Assembly (NCBI GenBank): GCA_944384725.1 | Contig: CALWUJ010000004.1 | Coordinates: 1 to 33,188, forward strand | Source of the DNA: an uncultured Agathobaculum sp. | GTDB lineage: Bacteria; Bacillota; Clostridia; Oscillospirales; Butyricicoccaceae | Length of the DNA stretch: 33,188 bases | Reading direction: 5' to 3' | Shown here: piece after piece, positions 8,576-16,084 of the stretch | Position numbering within the stretch: the stretch's first letter is position 1 | Layout: every line of letters starts with the position of its first letter | The notes under the pieces: model-generated | What the model was told of the DNA's origin: nothing | Seen by the model: the letters and a program-made list of their open reading frames with translations, nothing else | Databases searched by the model: none | Made by a program: the position numbers and the translations under genes

Positions 8576-8604
8576 ATAATACCACAACAAATAGTAAAAT
8601 GCAA
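8576..8604 (-). promoter_or_regulatory. Promoter of rpmB
   Basis: On the minus strand TTGCAT (complement of 8599-8604), a 17-base spacer ending TGG, and TATTAT (complement of 8576-8581). It lies about 40 bases before the L28 start. Confidence 0.65.
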
Positions 8605-8661
8605 GTTATTTTTTACAAAAAAATGCTTTTTCAAGTTTTGGCGCACTCCCAGCGGAAACCG

Positions 8662-8690
8662 TTGAAAAGTGGGGGAAAAGGGGGTATAAT
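8662..8690 (+). promoter_or_regulatory. Promoter of hprK
   Basis: TTGAAA at 8662-8667, 17-base G-rich spacer, TATAAT at 8685-8690. This near-consensus SigA promoter sits about 40 bases before the hprK start, back to back with the rpmB promoter. Confidence 0.8.
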
Positions 8691-8733
8691 ACAATCATCT
8701 TATCACCTGCCATTGCGGAAGGGAGTTTGGCTT

Positions 8734-9666
8734 ATGCAGTTAAAAGAGTTCGGTGTCAGCCTGGGGGACCTCATTCAGGAGTTTAATTTTGAGGTGGTCT
8801 ATGGTCCCGAAGGCTTTGAGAAAACCGAAATCACGAAAGATGACGTCAATCGTCCCGGCTTACAGCTGGCGGGCTTTTTTGATTATTTTGACCCCAACCG
8901 CATTCAGATCATGGGTAAGGTTGAGTCAAGCTATGTAGAGATGATGGAGCCGGATGCACGAAAAGCCTGCTTTGAGCGGCTGTTTTCTACCGGTATCCCG
9001 GTGCTCATTATTTCGCGCAACATTGATGTGTTCCCGGAATGCATGGAAGCAGCGCAGAAATGCGGCGTACCGATTTTGCGCACCAATGAGTTCACTTCGA
9101 CGATTATGAGCGCCATTATTGCTTCGCTCAAGGTCAATCTTGCGCCGCGTATCACGCTGCATGGCGTTTTGATCGAGATTTACGGCGAGGGCGTGCTGTT
9201 GCTGGGTGACTCCGGTGTCGGTAAGTCGGAAACGGCAATTGAGCTGGTCAAGCGCGGACACCGCCTGATTGCAGACGACGCGGTGGAAATTAAGCGCGTG
9301 TCGGATAAGACACTGGTTGGTACCGCGCCCGAAGTCATTCGTCATTTTATCGAATTGCGCGGTATCGGCATTGTGGACGTGCGTCGCATCTTTGGCGTCG
9401 GCGCTATTAAAATGACCGAAAAGGTTGAGTTGGTCATCAATCTGGAGCCTTGGGAAGAGGGCAAGCAGTATGACCGCCTCGGATTGGATGGCCAGACCAC
9501 TTCCATTCTGGATATTGCCGTGCCCAGCATGACCATTCCGGTCAAGCCCGGTCGAAATCTGGCTGTCATCATTGAGGTGGCTGCCATGAACGACCGTCAG
9601 AAGAAAATGGGCTTCAATGCCGCTAAGGAACTGCAGGAGCGTATGCTCAAGCAATACGGCAACTAA
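8734..9666 (+). CDS. hprK: HPr kinase/phosphorylase
   Basis: A 310-residue protein. HprK phosphorylates HPr on its regulatory serine using ATP or pyrophosphate, and reverses the reaction, giving the signal for carbon catabolite repression in Firmicutes. The Walker A motif GDSGVGKS is at 158-165, the acidic pair DD at 181-182, the family signature ELRGIGIVDVRRIFGVGAI at 207-225 and PVKPGRN at 269-275. The N-terminal domain (1-130) is the usual HprK regulatory domain. The ATG at 8734 follows GGAAGGGAG and gives the standard family length; upstream in-frame starts would lie before the promoter. An intrinsic terminator follows, then two genes on the same strand linked to sugar or phosphate metabolism. 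Confidence 0.96.
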   Translation: MQLKEFGVSLGDLIQEFNFEVVYGPEGFEKTEITKDDVNRPGLQLAGFFDYFDPNRIQIMGKVESSYVEMMEPDARKACFERLFSTGIPVLIISRNIDVFPECMEAAQKCGVPILRTNEFTSTIMSAIIASLKVNLAPRITLHGVLIEIYGEGVLLLGDSGVGKSETAIELVKRGHRLIADDAVEIKRVSDKTLVGTAPEVIRHFIELRGIGIVDVRRIFGVGAIKMTEKVELVINLEPWEEGKQYDRLGLDGQTTSILDIAVPSMTIPVKPGRNLAVIIEVAAMNDRQKKMGFNAAKELQERMLKQYGN

Positions 9667-9717
9667 ATTCGAGTGTTCCAACCGATTCTGATTTGATTTG
9701 TTACAGTGTTTTCATCC

Positions 9718-9741
9718 AAAGCCCGGCGACGCTGGGCTTTT
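9718..9741 (+). terminator. Intrinsic terminator after hprK
   Basis: An AAAGCCC...GGGCTTT hairpin with an inner GGC/GCT extension (one G-T pair) and a T-run. The stretch from here to 9816 holds no convincing promoter, so the next two genes may depend on readthrough. Confidence 0.75.
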
Positions 9742-9816
9742 GGTGTAAACGGATGCGGCTTTGGAACACATATCTGCGTAAGCAGCAAGCATATCATAAA
9801 AGGAGCATTTTAATTC

Positions 9817-10539
9817 ATGCAAATCGTAGCAGACCTGCACACCCACACTATTGCAAGCACACATGCCTACTCCACGGTTTACGAAATGGCGCGCGGCGCG
9901 AAAAACCGCGGATTGATCGCGATCGGCATTACCGATCACGGGCCGGACATGGTAGACGGACCGCATGAGTGGCATTTTTCTAATCTGGACATCCTGCCGC
10001 GTCAGATCGAAGGGGTCACGGTGATTCGCGGCATTGAATTCAATATTTGTCCGGGCGGCGAACTGGATCACATGAAGGAGAGCAGCCTGAAACCGATCGA
10101 GTTCGCGTTAGCATCCTTCCACGAATGCTGTTTTGCGCCTGCGACCAAAGCTGAGCACACCGCAGCGCTGGAAGTGGTGCTGCGTGATAAGCGGGTGAAT
10201 GCACTGGGGCATCTCGGCAACGCAAACTATGATTTCGATAAGGAATATATCATTTCCCAGTGCAATCAATATGATAAGCTGGTGGAGATCAACGGCAATT
10301 CCTTTGCCATTCGCAAGGGTAGCCGGGAAAACTGCACGGAAATCGCGCAGCTATGCAAAAAGCATCAGGTGCCGATTGTTTTGAACAGCGATTCGCATAT
10401 TGAGTATCGCGTTGGCTATGTAGATCATGCGCTATCCATGCTGGAAGAAATCGAATTTCCGGAGGAATTGATCATTAACAGCAGTCGGGAGCGACTGGAT
10501 ACGTATTTCCGCGGCCGCGGGCTGCATTTATTTGAATAA
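9817..10539 (+). CDS. PHP domain phosphoesterase (YcdX-like)
   Basis: A 240-residue cytoplasmic metallo-phosphoesterase of the PHP superfamily, closest in layout to the single-domain YcdX type. Visible metal-site residues are DLHTH (H8, H10), ITDHGP (D40, H41), E74 in GIEFN, H102, H132 in LGHLGN, and SDSH (D192, H194), a complete PHP ligand set. AAAAGGAG precedes the ATG. It lies 20 bases upstream of the ROK kinase gene and is probably co-transcribed with it. The natural substrate is not known from sequence. Histidinol phosphatase is an alternative name sometimes given to such proteins, but no his genes are nearby. Confidence 0.88.
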   Translation: MQIVADLHTHTIASTHAYSTVYEMARGAKNRGLIAIGITDHGPDMVDGPHEWHFSNLDILPRQIEGVTVIRGIEFNICPGGELDHMKESSLKPIEFALASFHECCFAPATKAEHTAALEVVLRDKRVNALGHLGNANYDFDKEYIISQCNQYDKLVEINGNSFAIRKGSRENCTEIAQLCKKHQVPIVLNSDSHIEYRVGYVDHALSMLEEIEFPEELIINSSRERLDTYFRGRGLHLFE

Positions 10540-10559
10540 ACGGAAGGGACGGAAGAAAT

Positions 10560-11480
10560 ATGCGGATTGGCATTGATCTGGGAGGAACATCGGTCAAGGC
10601 AGCACTGTGTGAAGATGATGGCACGCTGTTGGCAAAGCAGAGTACGCCGACCAGAACGGGAGATGCGGCGGGACTGTGCGCTGATATGAAGCTGCTTGCG
10701 CTGGCTCTGTGCGGTGAGCGCGGCATCGCGGCAAGTCAGGTGACAAGTATCGGAATCGGTGTGCCCGGTTCGTTCGATAAGGAAACCTGCACACTGAAAT
10801 TCGGTACAAATCTCGGCATGAGCAATGTCTGCTTTGCCGATGCGTTCAAGCCGGAATTTACCTGCAAGGTACAGCTCGATAACGATGCAAACTGTGCTGC
10901 TTTGGGTGAGGCAACAGCGGGTGCAGCCAAAAATGCGCGTAATATGCTGATGGTTACGCTGGGCACCGGCGTAGGCGGCGGCATCATTATCGACGGCAAG
11001 CTTTATACCGGCTGCAATGGTATTGCGGGTGAGATGGGACATGTCGTGATCCAGCGTGACGGCGAGCCCTGCAACTGCGGCCGAAAGGGCTGCTTGGAAG
11101 CGTATGCGTCGGCAGCGGCCTTTGTCAAGTTTGCGGAGCGTGCATTGGCAGAGGGCCGCGAGAGCCTGCTGAGCAAAAATGCGGGTCATCTGGATGCAAA
11201 GATGATTTGCGATGCAGTGGATGCGGGTGATTTGCTGGCACGGGAATTGTTTGATGATTATTGCGTCAATCTTGCCAGCGGTCTGGCCAGCTATATCAAC
11301 ATCTTCCAGCCGGAATGCTTGGTATTGGGCGGCGGTTTGGCTGGTTATGGCGAGAAGCTGCTTGATCCGCTGCGCCGCCTAACGGCACCGCAGACCTTCC
11401 GCAGTGATAAGCGCAACACCGAAATCGTGTGTGCTTCTCTCGGCAACGATGCCGGCTTGATTGGCGCGGCGATGCTGTAA
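10560..11480 (+). CDS. ROK family sugar kinase, probable glucokinase
   Basis: A 306-residue cytoplasmic kinase that transfers phosphate from ATP to a sugar. It has phosphate-binding GIDLGGT (4-10), LDNDAN with probable catalytic D109, LGTGVGGG (134-141), the ROK GEMGH motif (157-161), and the zinc-binding CNCGRKGC (C171, C173, C178, with H161). There is no N-terminal DNA-binding domain, so it is an enzyme and not a NagC/XylR-type repressor. Glucokinase is the likeliest identity given the closeness of hprK, but fructokinase or an amino-sugar kinase cannot be excluded by eye. It is followed by a long palindromic hairpin. Confidence 0.85.
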   Translation: MRIGIDLGGTSVKAALCEDDGTLLAKQSTPTRTGDAAGLCADMKLLALALCGERGIAASQVTSIGIGVPGSFDKETCTLKFGTNLGMSNVCFADAFKPEFTCKVQLDNDANCAALGEATAGAAKNARNMLMVTLGTGVGGGIIIDGKLYTGCNGIAGEMGHVVIQRDGEPCNCGRKGCLEAYASAAAFVKFAERALAEGRESLLSKNAGHLDAKMICDAVDAGDLLARELFDDYCVNLASGLASYINIFQPECLVLGGGLAGYGEKLLDPLRRLTAPQTFRSDKRNTEIVCASLGNDAGLIGAAML

Positions 11481-11500
11481 AGGATAAGATATTGTAACAT

Positions 11501-11536
11501 AAGCGGGGCATTTGTAATATTACAAATGCCCCGCTT
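11501..11536. terminator. 36-bp perfect palindrome, probable terminator
   Basis: Bases 11501-11518 are the exact reverse complement of 11519-11536, with a central TAATATTA. The hairpin is very stable and follows the ROK kinase stop by 20 bases. The T-run after it is only three long (CTTTCTG), so termination efficiency is uncertain. Confidence 0.6.
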
Positions 11537-11550
11537 TCTGACAAGTGGCA

Positions 11551-11579
11551 TTGAATTTCGAGCCGTTTCGTGATAAAAT
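11551..11579 (+). promoter_or_regulatory. Promoter of the amidase gene
   Basis: TTGAAT at 11551-11556, 17-base spacer ending TGA (extended -10), TAAAAT at 11574-11579. It gives a leader of about 40 bases to the start at 11628. Confidence 0.7.
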
Positions 11580-11627
11580 ACATTCCAAATAGGCACTTAT
11601 TCACGCGGGACGGCACGGAGGTTTTAT

Positions 11628-13391
11628 ATGCGTTTCAAGCGAATCATCGCGTTACTGTGCGCGGCCATTTACATATCAATATCAGGTGCAGCAGCGGCAG
11701 AATTGCCGCAGACAGCGCTTTCGGATGAATCTGAAACCGTGATTTTATCAGGGGAAGAGACAGCGGAACAAGCGTCTGCGGAGACGGATTTGCCGGTGGC
11801 ACGGGCGACGACGTTGAAAGTTGTACCTTCCACGCACCATGTAGAGGTCAACGGCGAAGCGGTCAATCCGCAGGCCTATAATATTGACGGATATAACTAC
11901 TTTAAGCTGCGCGATCTGGCTTACTTGCTCAATGGCACCACCATGTCGTTCAATGTCACATGGGACAGCAGCAAGAATGCGGTCAATCTGATTTCCGGAC
12001 AAGCTTATGCGGCTGTTGGCGGGGAAATGACGGTAGTATCAACGACCTCGCTGCGTGTGCAGGAGTCTACATCAAAGGTGCTGCTGGATGGCAGTGGCGT
12101 TTCCATCAAGGGTTACAACATCAACGGTAACAATTATTACAAAATTGCTGATGTATCTTCCGCAATCGGCTTTACCGCCGCCTATGAGAGCACGACCCAA
12201 ACCGTGCAGATCAAAACACTGTCGGCGCCTGCGCCTGACCCGGAAGAACCGGACGAGCCAGACGAGCCGACAAAGCCATTTGTGACGGGGATTTATCAGG
12301 TGAAAGTGGACTCGACGCTTTCGATTCGATCCGGTCCGGGCACGAGTTATGCAGTCGTTGGTCGGTTGTCCAATGGAGCGCAGATCATTGTGGACGAACT
12401 CAAAAATGGTTGGGCACATATCAAAAATACCAGCGGGTATTGCAGTGCGGATTATTTGACGCGGATAAAGGATTATGGTGACGATTCGGATCCAGAGGAA
12501 CCAGAAGAACCGGAGGAGCCGGAAGAACCGTTTGTGGCGGGTGTCTATCGTGTGAAGGTCGATTCGTCTCTGTCGGTTCGATCCGGTCCGGGTACGAGCT
12601 ATAATATTGTAGGCCGCCTGCAAAACGGCGATGAAATCGTCGTGGACAGTGTGGAAAACGGCTGGGCGCATCTGATGGATACCAGTGCGGGCAGCGGAAG
12701 ATATTGCAGCATGGACTATCTTACCCGTGTCAAGGATTACGATACCAGTCAGGGCGAACCGGAAGATCCGGTTGATCCGCCGCGCACCTCCCATCTGGAT
12801 GGAAAGATGACGGTTATCGTGGATGCAGGCCATGGCGGAAGCGATGTTGGTGCGCATAACGAGGATATGTCGCTGGATGAGAAACATGTGAACCTATATG
12901 TGGCGCAGTATCTGCAATCCTATCTGGAAGATGCGGGCGTCAACGTGATTATGGTGCGTGATACAATGGAAGACGGCAGTTCGCTTTCTCTGCGCGGCAC
13001 CGTGATGGAGAAATATGCTTCATCTGTGGATTTGTTTTTCAGCATTCATCATAATGCAGCCAATACAACGGCGCGCGGTGCAGAGGTACTCGCGCAGATC
13101 GCGGATAAAAACGGTGGTCCAACCAAAATTTTGGGAGAAGCGCTGTTGGATGAATACAGCGAACTGGGCATCCCGATTCGTCAGGTGGTGTTCAAGGAAG
13201 GCAGCAATGGAGACTATTATTATACCAACCGTGCGGCCGCGGCTTTGTTCATTCCGGCAGTGACGAGCGAATTCTGCTTCATTGACAATGTGGAAGATCA
13301 GAAATTCATCGACAGCGAAGAAGACTGGCAGGCGGAGGCGCGTGCGCAGTATAATGCGATCATGTATTATTTCACGCAGGTAGAATATTAA
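11628..13391 (+). CDS. Secreted N-acetylmuramoyl-L-alanine amidase with two stalk and two SH3b domains
   Basis: A 587-residue secreted enzyme that cleaves the amide bond between muramic acid and the stem peptide of peptidoglycan. A signal peptide covers about residues 1-24. Two copper-amine-oxidase-N-like domains follow (about 64-130 and 138-197; note the paired YNIDGYNYFKLRDLAYLL and YNINGNNYYKIADVSSAI). Then come two bacterial SH3 domains (about 221-282 and 304-370) joined by Glu/Pro-rich linkers. The C-terminal amidase_3 domain (394-584) has zinc ligands H402 (DAGHGG), E418 and H474 (SIHHNA) and catalytic E548 (TSEFCF), so it looks active. The RBS ACGGAGG precedes the ATG. The next gene starts 22 bases later and is probably co-transcribed. 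Confidence 0.92.
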   Translation: MRFKRIIALLCAAIYISISGAAAAELPQTALSDESETVILSGEETAEQASAETDLPVARATTLKVVPSTHHVEVNGEAVNPQAYNIDGYNYFKLRDLAYLLNGTTMSFNVTWDSSKNAVNLISGQAYAAVGGEMTVVSTTSLRVQESTSKVLLDGSGVSIKGYNINGNNYYKIADVSSAIGFTAAYESTTQTVQIKTLSAPAPDPEEPDEPDEPTKPFVTGIYQVKVDSTLSIRSGPGTSYAVVGRLSNGAQIIVDELKNGWAHIKNTSGYCSADYLTRIKDYGDDSDPEEPEEPEEPEEPFVAGVYRVKVDSSLSVRSGPGTSYNIVGRLQNGDEIVVDSVENGWAHLMDTSAGSGRYCSMDYLTRVKDYDTSQGEPEDPVDPPRTSHLDGKMTVIVDAGHGGSDVGAHNEDMSLDEKHVNLYVAQYLQSYLEDAGVNVIMVRDTMEDGSSLSLRGTVMEKYASSVDLFFSIHHNAANTTARGAEVLAQIADKNGGPTKILGEALLDEYSELGIPIRQVVFKEGSNGDYYYTNRAAAALFIPAVTSEFCFIDNVEDQKFIDSEEDWQAEARAQYNAIMYYFTQVEY

Positions 13392-13413
13392 GCATAGAAA
13401 GGACATTGGTTTT

Positions 13414-13818
13414 ATGACAGAACGTGCGGAACGGGCACAGCGCTTGCATGCGCAGGGTTATAACTGCGCGCAGGCGGTGGCTTGCGCATATTGCGATCAG
13501 TTTGGCATGGATGAGGAAACTGCATTCCGTGTTGCCGAGGGATTTGGCTTTGGTATGGGCATCATGGAAGTATGCGGAGCTTTGTCGGCTGTGTTTATGC
13601 TGGCCGGATTGCGCGGCAGCAAGGGGACGGATCATCCCGGTAAGACGAAAGGGCAGACATACAAGACAACCAAAGCGTTGGCAGCAGCATTCCAGGAAAA
13701 GAATGGATCTTATCTGTGCCGGGAACTCAAGGGCATTGCGGATGGGACAGTGCGTCGCTCCTGCGACGGCTGTATTGAGGATGCGTGCAATTTGGTAGAA
13801 CAAACTTTGGCAGAATAA
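13414..13818 (+). CDS. C_GCAxxG_C_C family redox-type protein
   Basis: A 134-residue Cys-rich protein of the C_GCAxxG_C_C family (common in Clostridia, function unproven, presumed redox or metal related). The pattern is visible: C18 in YNCAQAV, C54 in EVCGALSAVFMLAG, C102 in YLCRELKG, then C117, C120 and C125. GAAAGGACA precedes the ATG. It lies 22 bases after the amidase gene and ends at a strong terminator. The link with the amidase may only be positional. Confidence 0.85.
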   Translation: MTERAERAQRLHAQGYNCAQAVACAYCDQFGMDEETAFRVAEGFGFGMGIMEVCGALSAVFMLAGLRGSKGTDHPGKTKGQTYKTTKALAAAFQEKNGSYLCRELKGIADGTVRRSCDGCIEDACNLVEQTLAE

Positions 13819-13861
13819 TCAATTACCGCAGATGTCAAGGCGTCTGCGGTAATTATTTTAT
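13818..13861 (+). terminator. Intrinsic terminator after the C_GCAxxG_C_C gene
   Basis: A 14-bp stem (13821-13834 with 13841-13854, one G-T pair), six-base loop, then a TATTTTAT tail. Confidence 0.85.
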
Positions 13862-13867
13862 CTTTTG

Positions 13868-13911
13868 TTCGACGAAATTCGACAAACACGGAAACTGTTT
13901 GCGCGTAAAAT
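13868..13911 (+). promoter_or_regulatory. Tandem Spo0A-box-like sites and -10 element
   Basis: TTCGACG at 13868-13874 and TTCGACA at 13878-13884 are 0A-box sequences (consensus TGTCGAA, read on the other strand) in the same orientation, with starts exactly 10 bases apart. A TAAAAT (13906-13911) follows at the right place for a -10. Its expected -35 position (13883-13888, CAAACA) is non-consensus and overlaps the second box. This is the layout of a Spo0A-activated SigA promoter. The 0A-box consensus and 10-bp tandem spacing are established for Spo0A; occupancy here is inferred. Confidence 0.55.
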
Positions 13912-14043
13912 GAATGAGAAAGACGATCCACAGGGGAACATGATACTTGCGAATGAAAACGGTATCATGGTGGAAATGAAGATAGAAGAAAGATGGGCGA
14001 GCGGGTCGAAAATGATGCGAAGCAAAACAGGGGGGTGATACAA

Positions 14044-14250
14044 GTGGTTCGCTATGTGGTGACAAAAGGAAAGGCGGACGGCAGAGAGCAATACGGAATT
14101 GCTGTTATGGGGGAGCAGGAGCAAGTGGATTGCATCGACGATGTTGCATCTTCTTTGGAAGAGACCATGATGCTGGCGGCTTTTCTTCAAGAAAATGGTG
14201 TTGCGGCTGTACATTTTCGAGACGTAGTGGAAGACTATCTGGCAAGATAA
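14044..14250 (+). CDS. Small DUF6514-like protein of unknown function
   Basis: A 68-residue acidic cytoplasmic protein with no membrane span. It has a short N-terminal strand region, EQYGIAVMG near residues 15-23, and a C-terminal AVHFRDVVEDYLAR. This resembles small Clostridia proteins that I recall as DUF6514 (ending in 'H..DVVEDFL'). The family name is from memory and its function is unknown. I chose GTG at 14044 because GGGGGGTGAT lies just upstream at ideal spacing; an in-frame ATG at 13993 has a weaker site and adds 17 unsupported residues. It is preceded by 0A-box-like sequences and followed by a strong terminator, so it is probably monocistronic. Confidence 0.65.
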   Translation: MVRYVVTKGKADGREQYGIAVMGEQEQVDCIDDVASSLEETMMLAAFLQENGVAAVHFRDVVEDYLAR

Positions 14251-14262
14251 AACAGCAAAAAT

Positions 14263-14303
14263 GATATGCGGCAGGAGTCGGGGGACTCCTGCCGCATTTT
14301 TTT
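14263..14303. terminator. Strong terminator between DUF6514-like gene and chromate transporter genes
   Basis: A 14-bp stem (14266-14279 with 14284-14297), GGGG loop, seven T on the plus strand and an A-rich (minus-strand T-rich) side at 14257-14263. It probably serves both converging transcripts. The stop of the chromate transporter gene overlaps the T-run. Confidence 0.9.
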
Positions 14304-14868
14304 AGAATCGGAACAATATGCCGAATACTGCACCCACACCGATAAAAACGATGGGATGGGTTTTTGGAAACTTCCAGATTGCAAATGATAGGATGAGGAA
14401 AAATGCAATTGCGGGGATATTGAGCACAGAAACAATGCTGGAAAATCCATTCCACAGCTCCGTGTGAAACAGGGAAGAAGCAAACACCTCAAGCATGGCA
14501 CCGAAAATCAGTCCGGCCGATGCAGGCCGCAATCCGTAGAATCCATCTTGTACCAGAGGGGAATTGCGAAAACGGGTCAGTGCGCGTGCAATGAGAATAA
14601 TAACGATCACAGAGGGGAGAACCAGCGAGAAGGTCGCAGTCAGTGAGCCGAGGATGCCCGCTGCCCGGAAACCGGCGTAAGTTGCAGAATTGACGCCCAG
14701 CGGACCAGGGGTGGATTCGGAAACCGCGATCATATCCAGTAAGTCGCTGGAGGTAAACCAAGGATATTTCTGGGCAATGTCCTGCAGAAACGGAAGTGTG
14801 GCCAAGCCGCCGCCGACAGAAAAGAGACCGGTTTTGAAAAACTCCCAAAAAAGCTGTAAGAAAATCAT
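14302..14868 (-). CDS. Chromate transporter family protein, second half-size subunit
   Basis: A 188-residue membrane protein of the CHR family (half-size). It carries FSVGGGLATLPFLQD near residues 16-30 and SESTPGPLGVNSATYAGF near 49-66, the conserved CHR motifs. Full-length ChrA is a fusion of two such halves; Firmicutes often encode them as adjacent genes that probably form a heterodimer. The ATG at 14868 overlaps the stop of the partner gene (ATGA), which fixes the start. The family includes chromate/sulfate-linked transporters, but short-chain pairs are poorly characterised, so the substrate is uncertain. Confidence 0.88.
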   Translation of the reverse strand: MIFLQLFWEFFKTGLFSVGGGLATLPFLQDIAQKYPWFTSSDLLDMIAVSESTPGPLGVNSATYAGFRAAGILGSLTATFSLVLPSVIVIILIARALTRFRNSPLVQDGFYGLRPASAGLIFGAMLEVFASSLFHTELWNGFSSIVSVLNIPAIAFFLILSFAIWKFPKTHPIVFIGVGAVFGILFRF

Positions 14869-15407
14869 GCACGCCGCCTCCGAATGAGTCCGAGTAAAAT
14901 ACCGGCGGTACCAGATAGGATGACCATAATCACAGGGGAGATCCCGAAAAAGGCAACTGCCGCGAAAGTAATCAGCAGGATGAGGGCGGTCGGTACATCC
15001 AATACGCTTTTTTTGGCCAATTTCCAAACAGACTGCACGACCAGCGCGCAGACTGCAATACGAACACCGGAGAATGCGTTTTGCACAATCGGCAGATGGG
15101 CAAATTGCTGAATGAAAGCGGCAATGGTGATGATAATGACAAGAGAGGGGAATACCATCCCGGCTGTGGCACAGATGGCACCTATGATGCCGCGCTGCTT
15201 ATAGCCGATAAAGGTCGCGGCGTTGACGGCAATTACACCGGGCGTACACTGGCCGATTGCATAGTAATCCATCAGCTCGTCTTCGGTTGTCCATGCCCGC
15301 TTTTCCACGACTTCCAGCTGCAAAATCGGCAGCATGGCATAGCCGCCGCCAAAAGTGCAGACGCCGATACGGGCAAAGGTCAAAAACAGATCTAAATAAG
15401 GGTTCAA
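14865..15407 (-). CDS. Chromate transporter family protein, first half-size subunit
   Basis: A 180-residue membrane protein and CHR-family partner of the downstream gene. The motifs CTFGGGYAMLPILQ (17-30) and GQCTPGVIAVNAATFIGY (52-69) correspond in position to those of its neighbour. The start is TTG: no in-frame ATG or GTG lies close upstream, and AAAGGATGG precedes the TTG at suitable spacing. An ATG 13 bases upstream is in another frame. It is translationally coupled to the second half by a four-base overlap. Confidence 0.85.
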   Translation of the reverse strand: MNPYLDLFLTFARIGVCTFGGGYAMLPILQLEVVEKRAWTTEDELMDYYAIGQCTPGVIAVNAATFIGYKQRGIIGAICATAGMVFPSLVIIITIAAFIQQFAHLPIVQNAFSGVRIAVCALVVQSVWKLAKKSVLDVPTALILLITFAAVAFFGISPVIMVILSGTAGILLGLIRRRRA

Positions 15408-15434
15408 GGGCGTATTCCATCCTTTCGCGCAATC

Positions 15435-15463
15435 AAGATAGGTGAGAGAAATGATCAGATCAA
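15435..15463 (-). promoter_or_regulatory. Possible promoter of the chromate transporter operon
   Basis: On the minus strand TTGATC (complement of 15458-15463), 17-base spacer, TATCTT (complement of 15435-15440). The elements are moderate matches only. Confidence 0.4.
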
Positions 15464-15476
15464 ACGTAAATACACA

Positions 15477-15507
15477 AAATGAAAGGCCGTCTGCAAGGCA
15501 GCGGCCC
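15477..15507 (-). terminator. Terminator after the VOC protein gene
   Basis: A GGCCG...CGGCC and CTGC/GCAG hairpin with one bulged base (15485-15506), followed on the minus strand by TTTCATTTTGT. Confidence 0.7.
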
Positions 15508-15541
15508 CATGTTTGTCATTGTGTTTTTGCCGCAGAAAAAG

Positions 15542-15910
15542 TCACTTGTTGGGCACGATTTCCATCCAATAGCCATCCGGATCGGAAATAAAATAAATTC
15601 CCATCGCGGGGTTTTCAAAGCAGATGCAGCCCATCTCCTGATGCTTGCGATATGCGGCAGAATAGTCGTCTACAACGAACGCCAGATGGATTTCGTTGTC
15701 GCCCAGATTGTACGGACGGTCCCAATCCCGCAGCCAGGTCAACTCCATCTGATGCTTGGAGACACCGTCACTCAGGTAAACGATAATATAGCTGCCATCG
15801 TCCGCATTGATGCGGCGAACTTCGGTCAAACCGAGTGCTTCTTTGTAAAAAGCAAGTGAGCGATCGAGATCGCGCACATTATAATTATTATGGGAAAAGG
15901 TAAACTGCAT
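15542..15910 (-). CDS. VOC family protein, glyoxalase I-like
   Basis: A 122-residue cytoplasmic metalloenzyme of the vicinal oxygen chelate superfamily. Glyoxalase I-type ligands are visible: H7 (FSHNNYNV), E56 (QMELTWL), H75 (NEIHLAFVV) and E117 (WMEIVP). The segment LDRSLAFYKEALGL (15-28) and the ending SDPDGYWMEIVP are typical of lactoylglutathione-lyase-like proteins, which isomerise the methylglyoxal hemithioacetal. Many clostridia lack glutathione, so the true thiol or substrate is uncertain. The start at MQFTFSH is set by AAGGAGG nine bases upstream. It is monocistronic with its own promoter and terminator. Confidence 0.85.
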   Translation of the reverse strand: MQFTFSHNNYNVRDLDRSLAFYKEALGLTEVRRINADDGSYIIVYLSDGVSKHQMELTWLRDWDRPYNLGDNEIHLAFVVDDYSAAYRKHQEMGCICFENPAMGIYFISDPDGYWMEIVPNK

Positions 15911-15940
15911 AAAGGGTATCCTCCTTGTTGTTGTGAAGTT

Positions 15941-15969
15941 ACTGTACCACGTTTTTGAAAAAAACACAA
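15941..15969 (-). promoter_or_regulatory. Promoter of the VOC protein gene
   Basis: On the minus strand TTGTGT (complement of 15964-15969), 17-base spacer ending TGG, TACAGT (complement of 15941-15946). It lies about 30 bases before the start codon. Confidence 0.55.
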
Positions 15970-16084
15970 TCGCTATCTGAAAATTTTACCACAGTAGAAC
16001 GGAAAACATACGAAGCATAACCATGCAGCCGGACAGGCAGAGTCGGTGCAACCGGACATACAAATCGGAAAAGAATAAAATTCA

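Noticed and set aside
15199-15432. ATG-started minus-strand frame at the 5' end of the chromate transporter gene
   Set aside because: It is out of frame with the CHR-family protein. The family motifs are in the TTG-started frame, which also has a suitable RBS.
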